This document shows positions 9,401-17,896 of a stretch of 64,000 nt of DNA, in pieces. Under the pieces are notes generated by a model. The model did no database searches. It saw nothing but the letters and a program-made list of their open reading frames with translations, and had not been told where the DNA came from. The translations under genes were made by a program, and so were the position numbers. Position 1 is the stretch's first letter. The number at the start of each line of letters is the position of its first letter. The stretch is from Streptomyces decoyicus (GTDB taxonomy: Bacteria > Actinomycetota > Actinomycetes > Streptomycetales > Streptomycetaceae). The DNA lies in NCBI RefSeq assembly GCF_019880305.1, contig NZ_CP082301.1, positions 2,914,001-2,978,000 on the forward strand, written 5' to 3'.

Positions 9401-9572
9401 CCGGTTCGTCCGCATCCAGGGCGACAAGCGGGCCACCCGCTTCGGCTACTCACTGTGGTCGGTGGAGGCGTACGCGGTCACGGACCACGGTGAACGACGA
9501 GCCCGGTGGCTGCATGGCGGGCCACGGGTGAACGGCGCGTGCGGCGGGGCTGCCGTCGCGGGCCACGGGTGA
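6462..9572 (+). CDS. secreted beta-N-acetylglucosaminidase-like protein, GH84 family, with C-terminal F5/8-type domain
   Basis: The protein is 1036 residues. It has a long twin-Arg/Ser-rich signal region (residues 1-50), a GH20/84-type N-terminal alpha/beta domain, the GH84 barrel with RGTTEGFFGQPWS and an SFQLQFQDVSYSEWHC segment, a helical domain, an NPCBM/alpha-galactosidase-NEW3-like region, and a C-terminal discoidin domain (ATSSGDET...NPKTRWSS). Family enzymes cleave terminal GlcNAc by substrate-assisted catalysis with two adjacent Asp residues. Here the pair reads Gln334-Asp335, so the residue that polarises the acetamido group is replaced. The surrounding barrel motifs (PTEYY, AWTGVGVV, NYPVNDY, TAADYAWN) are intact. 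The GTG start at 6462 has gaggag upstream. The last 25 residues or so, after SVEAYAV, look like read-through low-complexity sequence. Activity on standard substrates is uncertain. Confidence 0.85.
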   Translation: MRGRGVWSVGSIGRNGRGNGAGARARVAGTTALAAAVIGGLLGGVPSAQAAPADLAIGAPDQPERPAGAGRAPAVWPRPQSMQELGDAVPLGREATLVAAPDTDPYALDVLRGLLRDAGVHTVHRKAPGDRLPAAGPVIRVGGKQAADALRALRAPARGDLPAGGYRLAVGQVAGRDTVALDGVGSDGLFHAAQTLRQLVTDGAHRELASVAVRDWPGTAVRGTTEGFFGQPWSQAQRLAQLDFMGRTKQNRYLYAPGDDPYRQARWRDPYPADRRAEFRALAERARANHVTLGWALAPGQAMCLSSEEDLRALRRKVDAMWALGVRSFQLQFQDVSYSEWHCDTDAETFGKGPQAAAQAQARVADALADHLARRYPQAEPLSLMPTEYYQDGSTAYRRALSDALGDRVEVAWTGVGVVPRTITGGELSTARQAFGHPLVTMDNYPVNDYAQDRIFLGPYQGREPAVATGSTALLANAMEQPLASRIPLFTAADYAWNPRAYHPAQSWDAAIDDLAGGDPRARAALRALAGNASSSLLDRTESRYLRPLIDRFWKAREAAVNHGRPGRDPDLAKAAKALRAAFHTMSTAPRDLHSDLAAEIRPWAEQLARYGSAGEQAVDTLMAQAHGDGDAAWSAQRTVQRLRKECEHSPATVGKGVLAPFLERAMTEADAWTGARHDTPRPDDDAGPTSLTVPFERPRPLAAVTALTDPGAAAGAVSLEAHVPGEGWRRLDRLSASGWTESKTPRLRADAIRLTWAKGVDVPSVHAFTPWFDDTPAAGLELSRKESDAQTGGNATVDALIFSRRPGDVREKLTVKAPKGFTVHAPKEVTAPRGGTATVRITVDVPEGTPSGTYEIPVEFGGARQTLTVRSYPRTGGKDLAHGTVATSSGDETADFPASAATDGNPKTRWSSTAEDGAWLQFALAHPTRLGRLVLNWQDAYAARYRIQVSPDGRSWRTAATVRDGKGGRESVRMDAKDARFVRIQGDKRATRFGYSLWSVEAYAVTDHGERRARWLHGGPRVNGACGGAAVAGHG

Positions 9573-9763
9573 GCCGTACGCCATGAAGGCGGCCGACGCG
9601 CACCGCGGGTGAGCCGCACCACGAAGGCAGTGCGGGCTGCCGTCGTGGGCGCCGCGAGACCCTCGTCACCACGGCGGTCGGCCATGGGGCGAGGGTCCGG
9701 CGGCGTCCGCCCCGGCCGGAGCGAGACGTTCGACACCACCGTCAGGGACGGAAAAACCCGGAC
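9573..9763. terminator. convergent intergenic region with candidate bidirectional terminator
   Basis: The GH84 and HNH genes converge here. gaccctcg (9658-9665) pairs with cgagggtc (9690-9697), and the flanking gccgcg/cggcgg extends the stem to about 9651-9704 with mismatches. Just before it, three degenerate copies of a cgggccacgggtgagccg-like element occur between about 9518 and 9615, starting inside the GH84 tail. Confidence 0.4.
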
Positions 9764-10300
9764 CTAAGCCGATACGGCCTCGATCCGGGCAAGGGCGTCA
9801 TCCGCGCCGTACGGCTGCAAATACGGCAGCCAGCGCGGATCCCGATGGCCCGTGCCGATGATCCGCCACGCCAGTCCTGACGGCGGAGCGGGCTGATGCC
9901 GCAGCCGCCAGCCGATCTCGGCGACATGGCGGTCGGCCTTGACGTGGTTGCAGCGCCGGCAGGCGGCGACGACGTTTTCCCAGGTGTGCTGACCTCCGCG
10001 ACTGCGCGGGATGACGTGGTCGACGCTGGTTGCGACGCCACCGCAGTACATACAGCGCCCGCCGTCACGGGCGAACAGCGCCCGGCGGGTCAAGGGAACG
10101 GGGCCGCGAAAGGGCACCCGCACGAACCGCTTCAAGCGGACCACGCTCGGAGCAGGGATGACATGGGTCGCGCTGTGCATCAGGGCGCCGGACTCCTCAA
10201 GGCTCACAGCCTTCTCATTGAGTACGAGGATGAGCGCACGGCGGAGCGGTACGACGCCGAGCGGCTCGTACGACGCATTGAGGACCAGGACATGCGGCAC
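9764..10300 (-). CDS. HNH endonuclease family protein
   Basis: The 178-residue protein is a stand-alone HNH nuclease of a type conserved in actinobacterial core genomes and begins V-P-H-V-L-V-L-N-A-S-Y-E-P-L. The nuclease fold is at residues 75-130: a zinc pair CMYCGG, the histidine strand SVDHVIPRSRGG, then NVVAACRRCNHVKADR with the second Cys pair and the final HNH His/Asn. The natural substrate is not known; these proteins are not part of restriction systems here. GTG at 10300 is chosen for the aaggagg 5-6 bp upstream and the family-typical N-terminus. The frame extends further upstream without an RBS. It is divergent from the MscS gene across 289 bp. Confidence 0.85.
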   Translation of the reverse strand: MPHVLVLNASYEPLGVVPLRRALILVLNEKAVSLEESGALMHSATHVIPAPSVVRLKRFVRVPFRGPVPLTRRALFARDGGRCMYCGGVATSVDHVIPRSRGGQHTWENVVAACRRCNHVKADRHVAEIGWRLRHQPAPPSGLAWRIIGTGHRDPRWLPYLQPYGADDALARIEAVSA

Positions 10301-10589
10301 GGGTGCCTCCTTGTACGCCGGCGGCGCGTGGCTCGCGCCGGGACGATCTCCCCACAGTGTCCCCCGGTGCCCGCGGGGAGCGCCACCATGACCGAGTAAC
10401 GGGTCGGAGGTGTTTTCCACCACACACCGGCACGTCCATCCGGATTCGGCTCATTCCGGCCCCCGCACAACTATCCGACTCGAACAAGGGCGCGGACCGC
10501 TCCCGTTGCCCCGTTAGTGTGGATGGTCTGCCCGGTTCCTGCGGTCCCACCGAGACCCGGGTCTGCTGTCCCACACGGAAGGTTCGACT

Positions 10590-11678
10590 GTGTTCTGGTC
10601 CGCTTCGCCGGTCGCCGCCGCGCCCCTGAGCGCCGCCACGCCCGGCTCATCCGGCCCGACGTCGCTCGACGACGCCACTCAGAAGGCCACCAACGCCGCC
10701 GGCTGGGTGCAGGAGAACTGGGGGACGTGGCTCACGTCCGGCCTGCAAATCTTGCTGATCATCGTGATCGCGGTGGTGCTGCGGCATGTGATCCGCCGCA
10801 CCATCACCAAGTTCATCGAGCGGATGAACCGCACCGCGGCCGCCGCCCAGGGCACCGCGCTGGGCGGACTGCTCGTCAACGCCGAGAGACGCAGGCAGCG
10901 CTCCGAGGCCATCGGCTCGGTGCTGCGCAGCGTCGCCTCCTTCGTGATCATGGGCACCGCCGCCCTGACGGTGCTCTCCGTCCTGAAGATCAATCTGGCA
11001 CCGCTGCTGGCCAGCGCCGGTGTGGCCGGTGTCGCCATCGGTTTCGGCGCCCGCAACCTCGTCACCGACTTCCTCTCCGGCGTCTTCATGATCCTTGAGG
11101 ACCAGTACGGCGTCGGCGACGAGATCGACGCGGGCGTGGCCACCGGTACGGTCATCGAGGTCGGCCTGCGCGTCACCAAGCTGCGCGGCCCCAACGGCGC
11201 GATCTGGTACATCCGCAACGGCGAGGTCAAGCGGATCGGCAACCTGAGCCAGGGCTGGTCCACCGCCGCCGTCGACGTCGTGCTCGCCGCCGACCAGGAC
11301 CTGGAGCGCGCCCGCGAGACCATCACCCGGGCCGGCGAGGAGATGTCCAAGGCCGAGCCCTGGAACGAGCGGCTGTGGGAGCCGGTGGAGATCCTCGGCC
11401 TGAGCGAGGTGCACCTCGACACGGTCACCATCAGCGTTTCGGCCAAGACCATGCCCGGCAAGGCCCTGGGCGTGGAGCGCGAACTGCGCTGGCGCATCAA
11501 GCACGCCCTGGACGCCGCCGGTGTCCACCTCGCCCCGCGCCCGGCCCCCGAGGAAGAGGAAGAGGAAGCCGCGGACCCCGCCGCCGGCATGGCCGCCCCC
11601 TCGGCCCTCAACAACCCGCTGTCCCCGCAGTCCATGGCGACCAGCCCGATCGCGTCGCCGTCGAAGATGGGGAAGTAG
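10590..11678 (+). CDS. small-conductance mechanosensitive channel, MscS family
   Basis: A membrane channel that opens on membrane tension to release solutes after hypo-osmotic shock. The 362-residue protein has transmembrane helices at about residues 47-66 and 112-132 and the pore helix at about 135-160, with the Gly/Ala-rich LLASAGVAGVAIGFGARNLV typical of MscS TM3. The beta domain follows (EDQYGVGDEIDAG, IWYIRNGEVKRIGN) and then the cytoplasmic alpha/beta domain. The C-terminal 50 residues are an acidic run (EEEEEE) and a Ser/Pro/Met-rich tail, probably disordered. The GTG start has ggaagg upstream. The gene appears monocistronic. Confidence 0.9.
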   Translation: MFWSASPVAAAPLSAATPGSSGPTSLDDATQKATNAAGWVQENWGTWLTSGLQILLIIVIAVVLRHVIRRTITKFIERMNRTAAAAQGTALGGLLVNAERRRQRSEAIGSVLRSVASFVIMGTAALTVLSVLKINLAPLLASAGVAGVAIGFGARNLVTDFLSGVFMILEDQYGVGDEIDAGVATGTVIEVGLRVTKLRGPNGAIWYIRNGEVKRIGNLSQGWSTAAVDVVLAADQDLERARETITRAGEEMSKAEPWNERLWEPVEILGLSEVHLDTVTISVSAKTMPGKALGVERELRWRIKHALDAAGVHLAPRPAPEEEEEEAADPAAGMAAPSALNNPLSPQSMATSPIASPSKMGK

Positions 11679-11918
11679 GCCGGTGAGCCGGGCCTGAGGG
11701 TCCGGACCGCATCGTGGAGGGGCGTACCGCCTGAGGGCCGGTACGCCCCTTCTTCGCGCTCTCCGGCACCCTCCCCTCCCCTCCCCTCCCGGCCCCTCCC
11801 CCTGCCCCTCCCGCCGCGCCCGTTCCGCCTCGCACCGCGCCCGCCCGCGCGCGGGCAAGTCACCGCGCCCCGCCCATTGACGCCGCCCCGGCCCGCGACC
11901 TACCTTCCTGTTCATCGA

Positions 11919-11934
11919 TTGGAAGGTTTCCTAA
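11919..11934. promoter_or_regulatory. candidate CsnR operator in the csnR leader
   Basis: ttggaaggtttcctaa, 48 bp upstream of the csnR start, is an imperfect dyad of the ROK-repressor type (TT-GGAA/TTTCC-AA). It is the only such element upstream of the six csn genes. Autoregulation of the csn operon by CsnR is established for Streptomyces lividans; assigning this exact sequence as its box is inference. Confidence 0.5.
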
Positions 11935-11981
11935 CAGACACTGGCGGGCGTTCCGGGCCGCCGGCGAACGGGGTGACGGTC

Positions 11982-13175
11982 ATGGCCGGTGGGCAGAGCG
12001 CGCAGGGGACGCCCGGGACGCCGCGGGTGTTGCGGGTCATGAACGACCGGGCGGCGCTCGATCTGCTGGTGTCGCAGGGCCCGCTGACCCGTACGCAAAT
12101 CGGGGACCTGACCGGGCTGTCCAAGCCCACCGCCTCGCAGCTGCTGGCGCGGCTGGAGACCGCGGGGCTGGTGCGGACCACCGGGAATGTGACCGGGCGG
12201 CCGGGGCCCAGTGCGCAGTTGTACGAGATCAACCCGACGGCGGCGCATATCGCCGCGCTGGCCGTCGACCAACTGGGGATCACCGCCGCGGTCGCCGACA
12301 TCACCGGACAGGTGCTCGGGGAGGAGCGGGTCGACACCGGCGACGTTGCCGAGAACACGCCCCACCGGACCGCGCAGCTGGTCGCGAGGGCCGTCGACGG
12401 GGCACTGGCCGGGGCCGGGCTGGGGCGCGAGCAGCTGCACGGGGCGGTGATCGGCACCCCCGGCGCGCTGGACCCGCAGACCGGGCGGCTGCGCTATGCG
12501 CCGCATCTGCCGGGCTGGCACTCGCGGGCGCTGAAGGACGAGCTGGCCGAGGTGCTGGGCACGCCGATCACGATCGAGAACGATGTGAATCTGGCGGCGG
12601 TCGCCGAACAGCACGACGGCGCCGCACAGGACTTCGACGACTTCGTGCTGGTGTGGGCCGACGAGGGGGTCGGCGCCGCCATCGTGCTGGGCGGTCAGCT
12701 GCTGCGCGGGGCCACCGGCGGCGCGGGCGAGATCGGCTATATGCCGCTGCCCGGCGCCCCGTTGGCCCGCGGCGGCGACCACAGCGCCGCACAGGCGGAT
12801 GCCGGCGGCGGCTTCCAGCGGCTCGTCGGCTCGCCGAGCGTGATCGAACTGGCCCGGGAGTACGGGGTTCCCGGGGTCCGGACGGTCGCCGAGGCGATGG
12901 CGCACGACGAGGTCCGTGCCGAGATCGCGCGGCGGCTGGCGACCGGGATCGCGGCCGTGGTCGCGGTCGTCGACCCACGACTGGTGGTGCTCTCCGGCGA
13001 GGTCGCCCAGGCCGGCGGGGAGACGCTGCGCGCCCTGGTCGAGGAGGAGTTCACCGGGCTCGCGCTGCCGCGCCCCACGCTGCGTCTGAGCCATATCGAC
13101 GGCCCGGCGATCCTCATCGGCGCACTGCGGACGGCGCTCGCGGATGCGCGCGAGGCGGTGTTCCACACCGGCTGA
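11982..13175 (+). CDS. csnR: ROK-family transcriptional repressor of the chitosan-oligosaccharide operon
   Basis: A DNA-binding repressor thought to release its operator in response to chitosan-derived sugars. Of 397 residues, the first 75 form a winged HTH (LTRTQIGDLTGLSKPTASQLL). The remainder is a ROK domain with IENDVNLAAVAEQ, WADEGVGAAIVLGG and GGAGEIGYMPL. The CxCGxxGC zinc motif of many ROK proteins is absent. ATG at 11982 is chosen because ggggtga sits just upstream; an earlier GTG at 11973 is possible. It heads a six-gene co-directional set whose order (regulator, binding protein, two permeases, GH4 enzyme, kinase) matches csnR-K of S. lividans/coelicolor. Confidence 0.85.
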   Translation: MAGGQSAQGTPGTPRVLRVMNDRAALDLLVSQGPLTRTQIGDLTGLSKPTASQLLARLETAGLVRTTGNVTGRPGPSAQLYEINPTAAHIAALAVDQLGITAAVADITGQVLGEERVDTGDVAENTPHRTAQLVARAVDGALAGAGLGREQLHGAVIGTPGALDPQTGRLRYAPHLPGWHSRALKDELAEVLGTPITIENDVNLAAVAEQHDGAAQDFDDFVLVWADEGVGAAIVLGGQLLRGATGGAGEIGYMPLPGAPLARGGDHSAAQADAGGGFQRLVGSPSVIELAREYGVPGVRTVAEAMAHDEVRAEIARRLATGIAAVVAVVDPRLVVLSGEVAQAGGETLRALVEEEFTGLALPRPTLRLSHIDGPAILIGALRTALADAREAVFHTG

Positions 13176-13345
13176 ACGGCACGCGCCTGGGCACGGCGCC
13201 GTCGCCCGGCCGGCGGCAGGTGCCCTTGCCGGACCTGCCGCACGCGCCGCTGCCGGGCCTGCCGCACGGAGCCCTGGCCGGCCCCACCGCACGGAGCACC
13301 ACCCGCCTCACTTCCCCACTCCCTCCGCAGTAAAGGAAGTCCGCC

Positions 13346-14686
13346 ATGCCGATTCCCCGTCTGCGTATCTGGTTGTCGACGGCGCTGGCCGGTGCCGGGC
13401 TGCTCGTGCCGGGCTGCGCCAACCCCGGCGTCGGCAGTGCGCACGACGATCCGGCCGAGCCGGTCACGCTCACGTTCTGGCACGGCTGGTCCACCGCCGG
13501 CGAAAGGAAAGCCATCGACGACAGCGTCGCCCGCTTCGAGAAACGGCACCGCAATATCACGGTGGAAGTGGTGCCCAATGTCACCGACGAGACGATGAAC
13601 CAGGCGCTGCGGGCCGGCGGGGACGACGCACCCGATGTGGTGTCGTCGTTCACCACCAACAATGTGGGGCAGTACTGCTCGTCGGGCATGTGGGTGGACC
13701 TCGATCCGTTCCTGAAGAAGACCGGGGTGGACAAGGCGAAGGTTTTCCCCAAGGCCTTTCTGGATTACACGAGTTACCAGGGCGAGCAGTGCGCCCTGCC
13801 GCTGCTCGCCGATTCCTACGGGCTGTACTACAACAAGGACGCGTTCAAGAAGGCCGGGATCACCCGGCCCCCGCGCACCATGTCCGAGCTGAAACGGGAC
13901 GCGGTCAAACTCACCCGGCGGGACGGGAACGGCTCGTACCAACAGGTCGGCTTCATGCCCGACTTCCGGCTCTACCAGAACAGCCCGGACCGGATGTTCG
14001 CCCAGTGGGGGCCGACGTACTTCGACGCGAACGGGAAGTCCCGGCTCGCCGATGATCCGGCGAGCAAGGAATTCTTCGCCACCGCACGCGAGTTGATGGG
14101 CGCCCAGGGCGGCTACCGGCCGCTGGAGAAATTCCGGACCACCTTCGGCGACGAGATGTCCGCACAGAACGCCTTTCTGACGCAGAAGCTGGCCATGCAC
14201 ATGGACGGCGAGTGGCGCGGGCTGATGCTCCGCCGGGCAAACGCCCGCTTCGCCTGGGGCACGGCGCCGATGCCGGTGCCGGACGACCAGGCGGACACCT
14301 ACGGCCGGGGCTACCTCACCGGGACCGTCGCCGGTATCGCGCACAGCAGCCGGCACCAGAACGCGGCGTGGGAGCTGGTGAGATTCCTGACCGTGGACAC
14401 CGAACAGGTGGTCCGGTTCGCCAATGCCATCCATAACGTGCCGTCGACGCATGCGGCACTGAAATCGCCCCGGCTGGACACCGATCCGACGTTCCGCACC
14501 TTCCTCGATATCGCGCAGAATCCGCACAGCGTGGCACTGCCGCCGTCCGTCAACGGCGGGCAGTACGTCACCGCGCTCCAGGACTTCTCCTACCGCGTCG
14601 AGGCCGGACAGGTCCGCGATCTCGACGCGGGCCTGCGCGGACTCGACGCCCAGATCGACTCCGACACCCTTCAGTCCGAGAACTGA
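13346..14686 (+). CDS. csnE: chitosan-oligosaccharide ABC transporter, substrate-binding lipoprotein
   Basis: An extracellular family-1 solute-binding protein delivering oligosaccharides (glucosamine oligomers by analogy with the csn operon) to the CsnF/CsnG permease. The 446-residue protein has a type II signal peptide with lipobox L-V-P-G-C (Cys near residue 26), then the classic FWHGWSTAGERKAIDD sugar-binder start and a C-terminal QNPHSVALPPSVNGGQY segment. The 170-bp gap from csnR has GC-rich direct repeats (cctgccgcacg-type) but no operator or promoter that I can see. Transcription from the csnR promoter is therefore likely. aaaggaag precedes the ATG. Confidence 0.88.
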   Translation: MPIPRLRIWLSTALAGAGLLVPGCANPGVGSAHDDPAEPVTLTFWHGWSTAGERKAIDDSVARFEKRHRNITVEVVPNVTDETMNQALRAGGDDAPDVVSSFTTNNVGQYCSSGMWVDLDPFLKKTGVDKAKVFPKAFLDYTSYQGEQCALPLLADSYGLYYNKDAFKKAGITRPPRTMSELKRDAVKLTRRDGNGSYQQVGFMPDFRLYQNSPDRMFAQWGPTYFDANGKSRLADDPASKEFFATARELMGAQGGYRPLEKFRTTFGDEMSAQNAFLTQKLAMHMDGEWRGLMLRRANARFAWGTAPMPVPDDQADTYGRGYLTGTVAGIAHSSRHQNAAWELVRFLTVDTEQVVRFANAIHNVPSTHAALKSPRLDTDPTFRTFLDIAQNPHSVALPPSVNGGQYVTALQDFSYRVEAGQVRDLDAGLRGLDAQIDSDTLQSEN

Positions 14687-14698
14687 CGGAGAACCGCC

Positions 14699-15655
14699 AT
14701 GGCATCCACCGGCCTCGTGCCTGACGCCCTACGACGAAAGCGCACCCGCGAGCGGCTGCGTACCCTCGGTTTTCTCTCCCCCTGGCTCGTCGGATTCTCG
14801 GTCTTCTTCGGCTATCCGCTGATCGCCACCGTCTACTTCTCGTTCGTGCACTACAACCAGATCGAGCCCCCGGAATTCGTGGGGCTGCGGAACTGGAAAT
14901 ACGTGCTGACGCAGATGCCGCTGTTCGGGCCCGCGCTGTGGAACACCCTGTGGCTGGTCGTGGTGATGGTCGCGCTGCGGGTGCTCTTCGGACTGGGCAT
15001 CGGCATCCTCGTCACGAAAATAAAGTCGGGGCCCGGCCTCTTCCGTACGGCCTTCTATCTGCCGTATCTGGCGCCTCCGGTGGCGGCCACCGTGGCGTTC
15101 GTCTTCCTGCTCAACCCCGGCACCGGGCCCGTCAACGACATCCTCGGGGCGGTCGGCCTCCCCGCGCCCTCCTGGTTCAACGACCCCGGGTGGGCCAAAC
15201 CGTCACTGGTGATGCTGTCCCTGTGGGGCATCGGCGACCTGATGGTGATCTTCATGGCGGCGCTGCTGGACGTCCCCAGGGAGCAGTACGAGGCCGCCGA
15301 GCTGGACGGGGCCGGCGCCTGGGGGAAGTTCCGCTACGTCACCTGGCCGTTCCTCACCCCGATCGTGATGTTCGCGGTGGTCACCGGCGTCGTCCAGACC
15401 ATGCAGTACTACACCCAGGCGCTGGTCGCCGGAAAGCTCGCCTCCGGCGTCTCCATCGGCCCCGGCACGGTCATCCAGCCCGGCTACCCGGACCACTCCA
15501 CCCTCACCGTCCCGCAGCTCGTCTACTCCCTGGGCTTCCAGAACTTCAACACCGGCGCGGCGTGTGTGCTCTCCCTCGTGCTGTTCGTCATCGCCATGGC
15601 CGTCACCACCCTGCTGCTGCGCAAGCGCGCCGGCCTGATCCCGGCGGAGGACTGA
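14699..15655 (+). CDS. csnF: ABC sugar transporter permease 1
   Basis: A MalF-type inner-membrane subunit of the oligosaccharide importer. The 318-residue protein has six predicted transmembrane helices, starting at LGFLSPWLVGFSVFFGYPL. The cytoplasmic EAA loop that contacts the ATPase reads EAAELDGAGAWGKFRYVTWP. It starts 12 bp after csnE with gacggagaaccgcc ahead of the ATG. No ATPase gene lies in the operon. In Streptomyces the shared MsiK ATPase usually energises such importers, which probably applies here. Confidence 0.9.
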   Translation: MASTGLVPDALRRKRTRERLRTLGFLSPWLVGFSVFFGYPLIATVYFSFVHYNQIEPPEFVGLRNWKYVLTQMPLFGPALWNTLWLVVVMVALRVLFGLGIGILVTKIKSGPGLFRTAFYLPYLAPPVAATVAFVFLLNPGTGPVNDILGAVGLPAPSWFNDPGWAKPSLVMLSLWGIGDLMVIFMAALLDVPREQYEAAELDGAGAWGKFRYVTWPFLTPIVMFAVVTGVVQTMQYYTQALVAGKLASGVSIGPGTVIQPGYPDHSTLTVPQLVYSLGFQNFNTGAACVLSLVLFVIAMAVTTLLLRKRAGLIPAED

Positions 15656-15661
15656 TCCGAG

Positions 15662-16570
15662 ATGACCACCACGACCCTCACCACGCGCCGCGCCCCGTCC
15701 CGCAGCGGCACCACCGGGGACCCGGCCGCCCGCGCCCGTGCCCGCCGCACCCGGCTGCTGCACTGGATCGCCGTCCACACCGTCGCCGTCGCCGCCGCGC
15801 TCTTCTTCGTGCTGCCGTTCGTGTTCGTCTTCCTCACCTCCGTGATGAGCGACGACCAGGCGATGAGCGGCGAGTTGTGGCCCCATGAGTGGCACTGGTC
15901 GAACTACGTCACCGTCTTCCGGACCCCCGGATTCCTGGACTGGTGGAAGAACTCCCTGCTGTACGCGGGACTGGGCACCCTGTTCACCGTCTGCTCGGCC
16001 GTCCCCGTCGCCTATGCGCTCGCCAAGTTCCGCTTCCGCGGCCGGCGCACCGCGCTCCTGCTGGTCATCTCCACGATGATGCTGCCGCCGCAGGTCATCG
16101 TGATCCCGATGTACCTGGTCTGGGCTCAGCAGCTGCATCTGGCGGGCTCGCTGTGGCCGCTGATCATCCCGATGGCGTTCGGCGACGCGTACTCGATCTT
16201 TCTGCTGCGGCAGTTCCTGCTGACCATCCCGCAGGAGTACATCGAATCGGCGAAGGTCGACGGCTGCGGGGAGCTGCGCACCCTGTTGCAGATCATCGTG
16301 CCGATGGCCAAGCCCGGTATCGCCGCCATCGCCCTCTTCCAGTTCTTCTCCTGCTGGAACGACTACTTCGGCCCGCAGGTCTACGCCGCACAGAACCCGG
16401 CCTCCTGGACGCTCTCCTACGGGCTGGAGTCCTTCAAGAGCGCCCACAACGTCAACTGGAACCTCACCATGGCCGCGACGCTGCTGGTCATGGCGCCGGT
16501 CATGCTCGTTTTCTTCTTCGCACAGAAGGCCTTCGTCGAAGGCGTCACGCTCACCGGAGTGAAGGGCTGA
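15662..16570 (+). CDS. csnG: ABC sugar transporter permease 2
   Basis: A MalG-type permease that pairs with CsnF to form the transmembrane channel. The 302 residues contain six predicted helices. The EAA motif reads ESAKVDGCGELRTLLQIIVP, and the C-terminus FFFAQKAFVEGVTLTGVKG is typical of MalG-like subunits. It starts 6 bp after the csnF stop and ends 6 bp before csnH, so it is tightly packed in the operon. Confidence 0.9.
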   Translation: MTTTTLTTRRAPSRSGTTGDPAARARARRTRLLHWIAVHTVAVAAALFFVLPFVFVFLTSVMSDDQAMSGELWPHEWHWSNYVTVFRTPGFLDWWKNSLLYAGLGTLFTVCSAVPVAYALAKFRFRGRRTALLLVISTMMLPPQVIVIPMYLVWAQQLHLAGSLWPLIIPMAFGDAYSIFLLRQFLLTIPQEYIESAKVDGCGELRTLLQIIVPMAKPGIAAIALFQFFSCWNDYFGPQVYAAQNPASWTLSYGLESFKSAHNVNWNLTMAATLLVMAPVMLVFFFAQKAFVEGVTLTGVKG

Positions 16571-16576
16571 TCCTGT

Positions 16577-17896
16577 ATGCCGTCTCCCGAGGGACGCACC
16601 CCCCGCACCCGCCTCAAACTCGCCGTCGTCGGCGGCGGCTCCACCTACACCCCCGAACTCATCGACGGTTTCGCGCGGCTGCGTGACGTCCTGCCGCTGG
16701 AGGAACTCGTCCTCATCGACCCGGCCGCCGACCGGCTGGGGCTGGTGGGCGGCCTGGCCCGGCGCATCTTCGCCAAGCAGGGGCACCCGGGCCGGATCTC
16801 CTGGACCGGCGACCTGGACGCCGGGGTCGACGGCGCGGACGCCGTGCTGCTGCAACTGCGCATCGGCGGCCAGGCCGCCCGCAACCAGGACGAGACCTGG
16901 CCGCTGGAGTGCGGCTGCGTCGGCCAGGAGACCACCGGCGCCGGCGGCCTCGCCAAGGCGCTGCGCACCGTCCCCGTCGTCCTCGACATCGCCGAACGCG
17001 TACGCCGCCGCAACCCCGGCGCCTGGATCGTCGACTTCACCAACCCCGTCGGCATCGTCACCCGGGCCCTGCTCACCCACGGCCACAAGGCCGTCGGGCT
17101 GTGCAATGTCGCCATCGGCTTCCAGCGGAAATTCGCCGCGCTGCTGGGCGTCTCCCCCGGCCAGGTCGAGCTGGAACACGTCGGTCTCAACCACCTCACC
17201 TGGGAGCGGGCGGTACGCGTCGCGGGCGAGGACGTCCTCCCCGAGCTGCTGGCGGCACACGGCGACGCCCTCGCCGACGACCTGCGCATGCCGCGCCCGC
17301 TCCTCGACCGCCTCGGCGTCGTCCCCTCCTACTACCTGCGCTACTACTACCAGCACGACGCGGTCGTACGGGAGTTGCGCAGCAAGCCCTCCCGCGCCGC
17401 GGAGGTCGCCGCCATCGAGCAACAGCTCCTGGGGATGTACGGCGACCCGGCACTCGACGAGAAGCCGGAGCTGCTGTCCCGGCGCGGCGGCGCCTTCTAT
17501 TCGGAGGCCGCGGTGGCGCTCACCTCCTCCCTCCTGCGCCACACCGGAGACACCCAGATCGTCAACGCCCTCAACCGCGGCACCCTGCCGTTCCTGCCCG
17601 ACGACGCGGTGATCGAGGTGCCCGCGACCGTGGACTCCACGGGCGCCACCCCCCTTCCCGTACGCCCCCTGGAACCGCTGTACGCCGGACTGGTCGCGAA
17701 CGTCACCGCCTACGAGCACCTCGCCCTGGAGGCCGCGCTGTGGGGCAGGGACGGCCACAAGGCCGACCGGGCCGGCGCGCGCAACGCCGTCTTCTCCGCC
17801 CTCCTCGCCCACCCCCTCATCGGCCAGACCGACTACGCGGACCGGCTCACCGACGAACTGATCGCGCACAACCGGGAGCACCTCACGTGGGCCTGA
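16577..17896 (+). CDS. csnH: GH4 family NAD- and metal-dependent glycosidase
   Basis: A cytosolic glycosidase expected to hydrolyse imported (possibly phosphorylated) oligosaccharides by the redox-elimination mechanism unique to GH4, which needs NAD+ and a divalent metal. The 439-residue protein opens with the Rossmann motif KLAVVGGGSTYTPELIDGF. It carries the GH4 metal/NAD residues in DFTNPVGIVTRAL, GLCNVAIGFQRKF (metal Cys) and GLNHLTW (metal His), and a later YYLRYYY segment holding the catalytic Tyr region. It overlaps csnK by 10 bp. The exact substrate (glucosamine or GlcNAc oligomers) is inferred from the operon. Confidence 0.88.
   Translation: MPSPEGRTPRTRLKLAVVGGGSTYTPELIDGFARLRDVLPLEELVLIDPAADRLGLVGGLARRIFAKQGHPGRISWTGDLDAGVDGADAVLLQLRIGGQAARNQDETWPLECGCVGQETTGAGGLAKALRTVPVVLDIAERVRRRNPGAWIVDFTNPVGIVTRALLTHGHKAVGLCNVAIGFQRKFAALLGVSPGQVELEHVGLNHLTWERAVRVAGEDVLPELLAAHGDALADDLRMPRPLLDRLGVVPSYYLRYYYQHDAVVRELRSKPSRAAEVAAIEQQLLGMYGDPALDEKPELLSRRGGAFYSEAAVALTSSLLRHTGDTQIVNALNRGTLPFLPDDAVIEVPATVDSTGATPLPVRPLEPLYAGLVANVTAYEHLALEAALWGRDGHKADRAGARNAVFSALLAHPLIGQTDYADRLTDELIAHNREHLTWA

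Noticed and set aside
10647..11915. Long minus-strand frames over the MscS gene
   Set aside because: Antisense to a well-supported channel gene; no family features.
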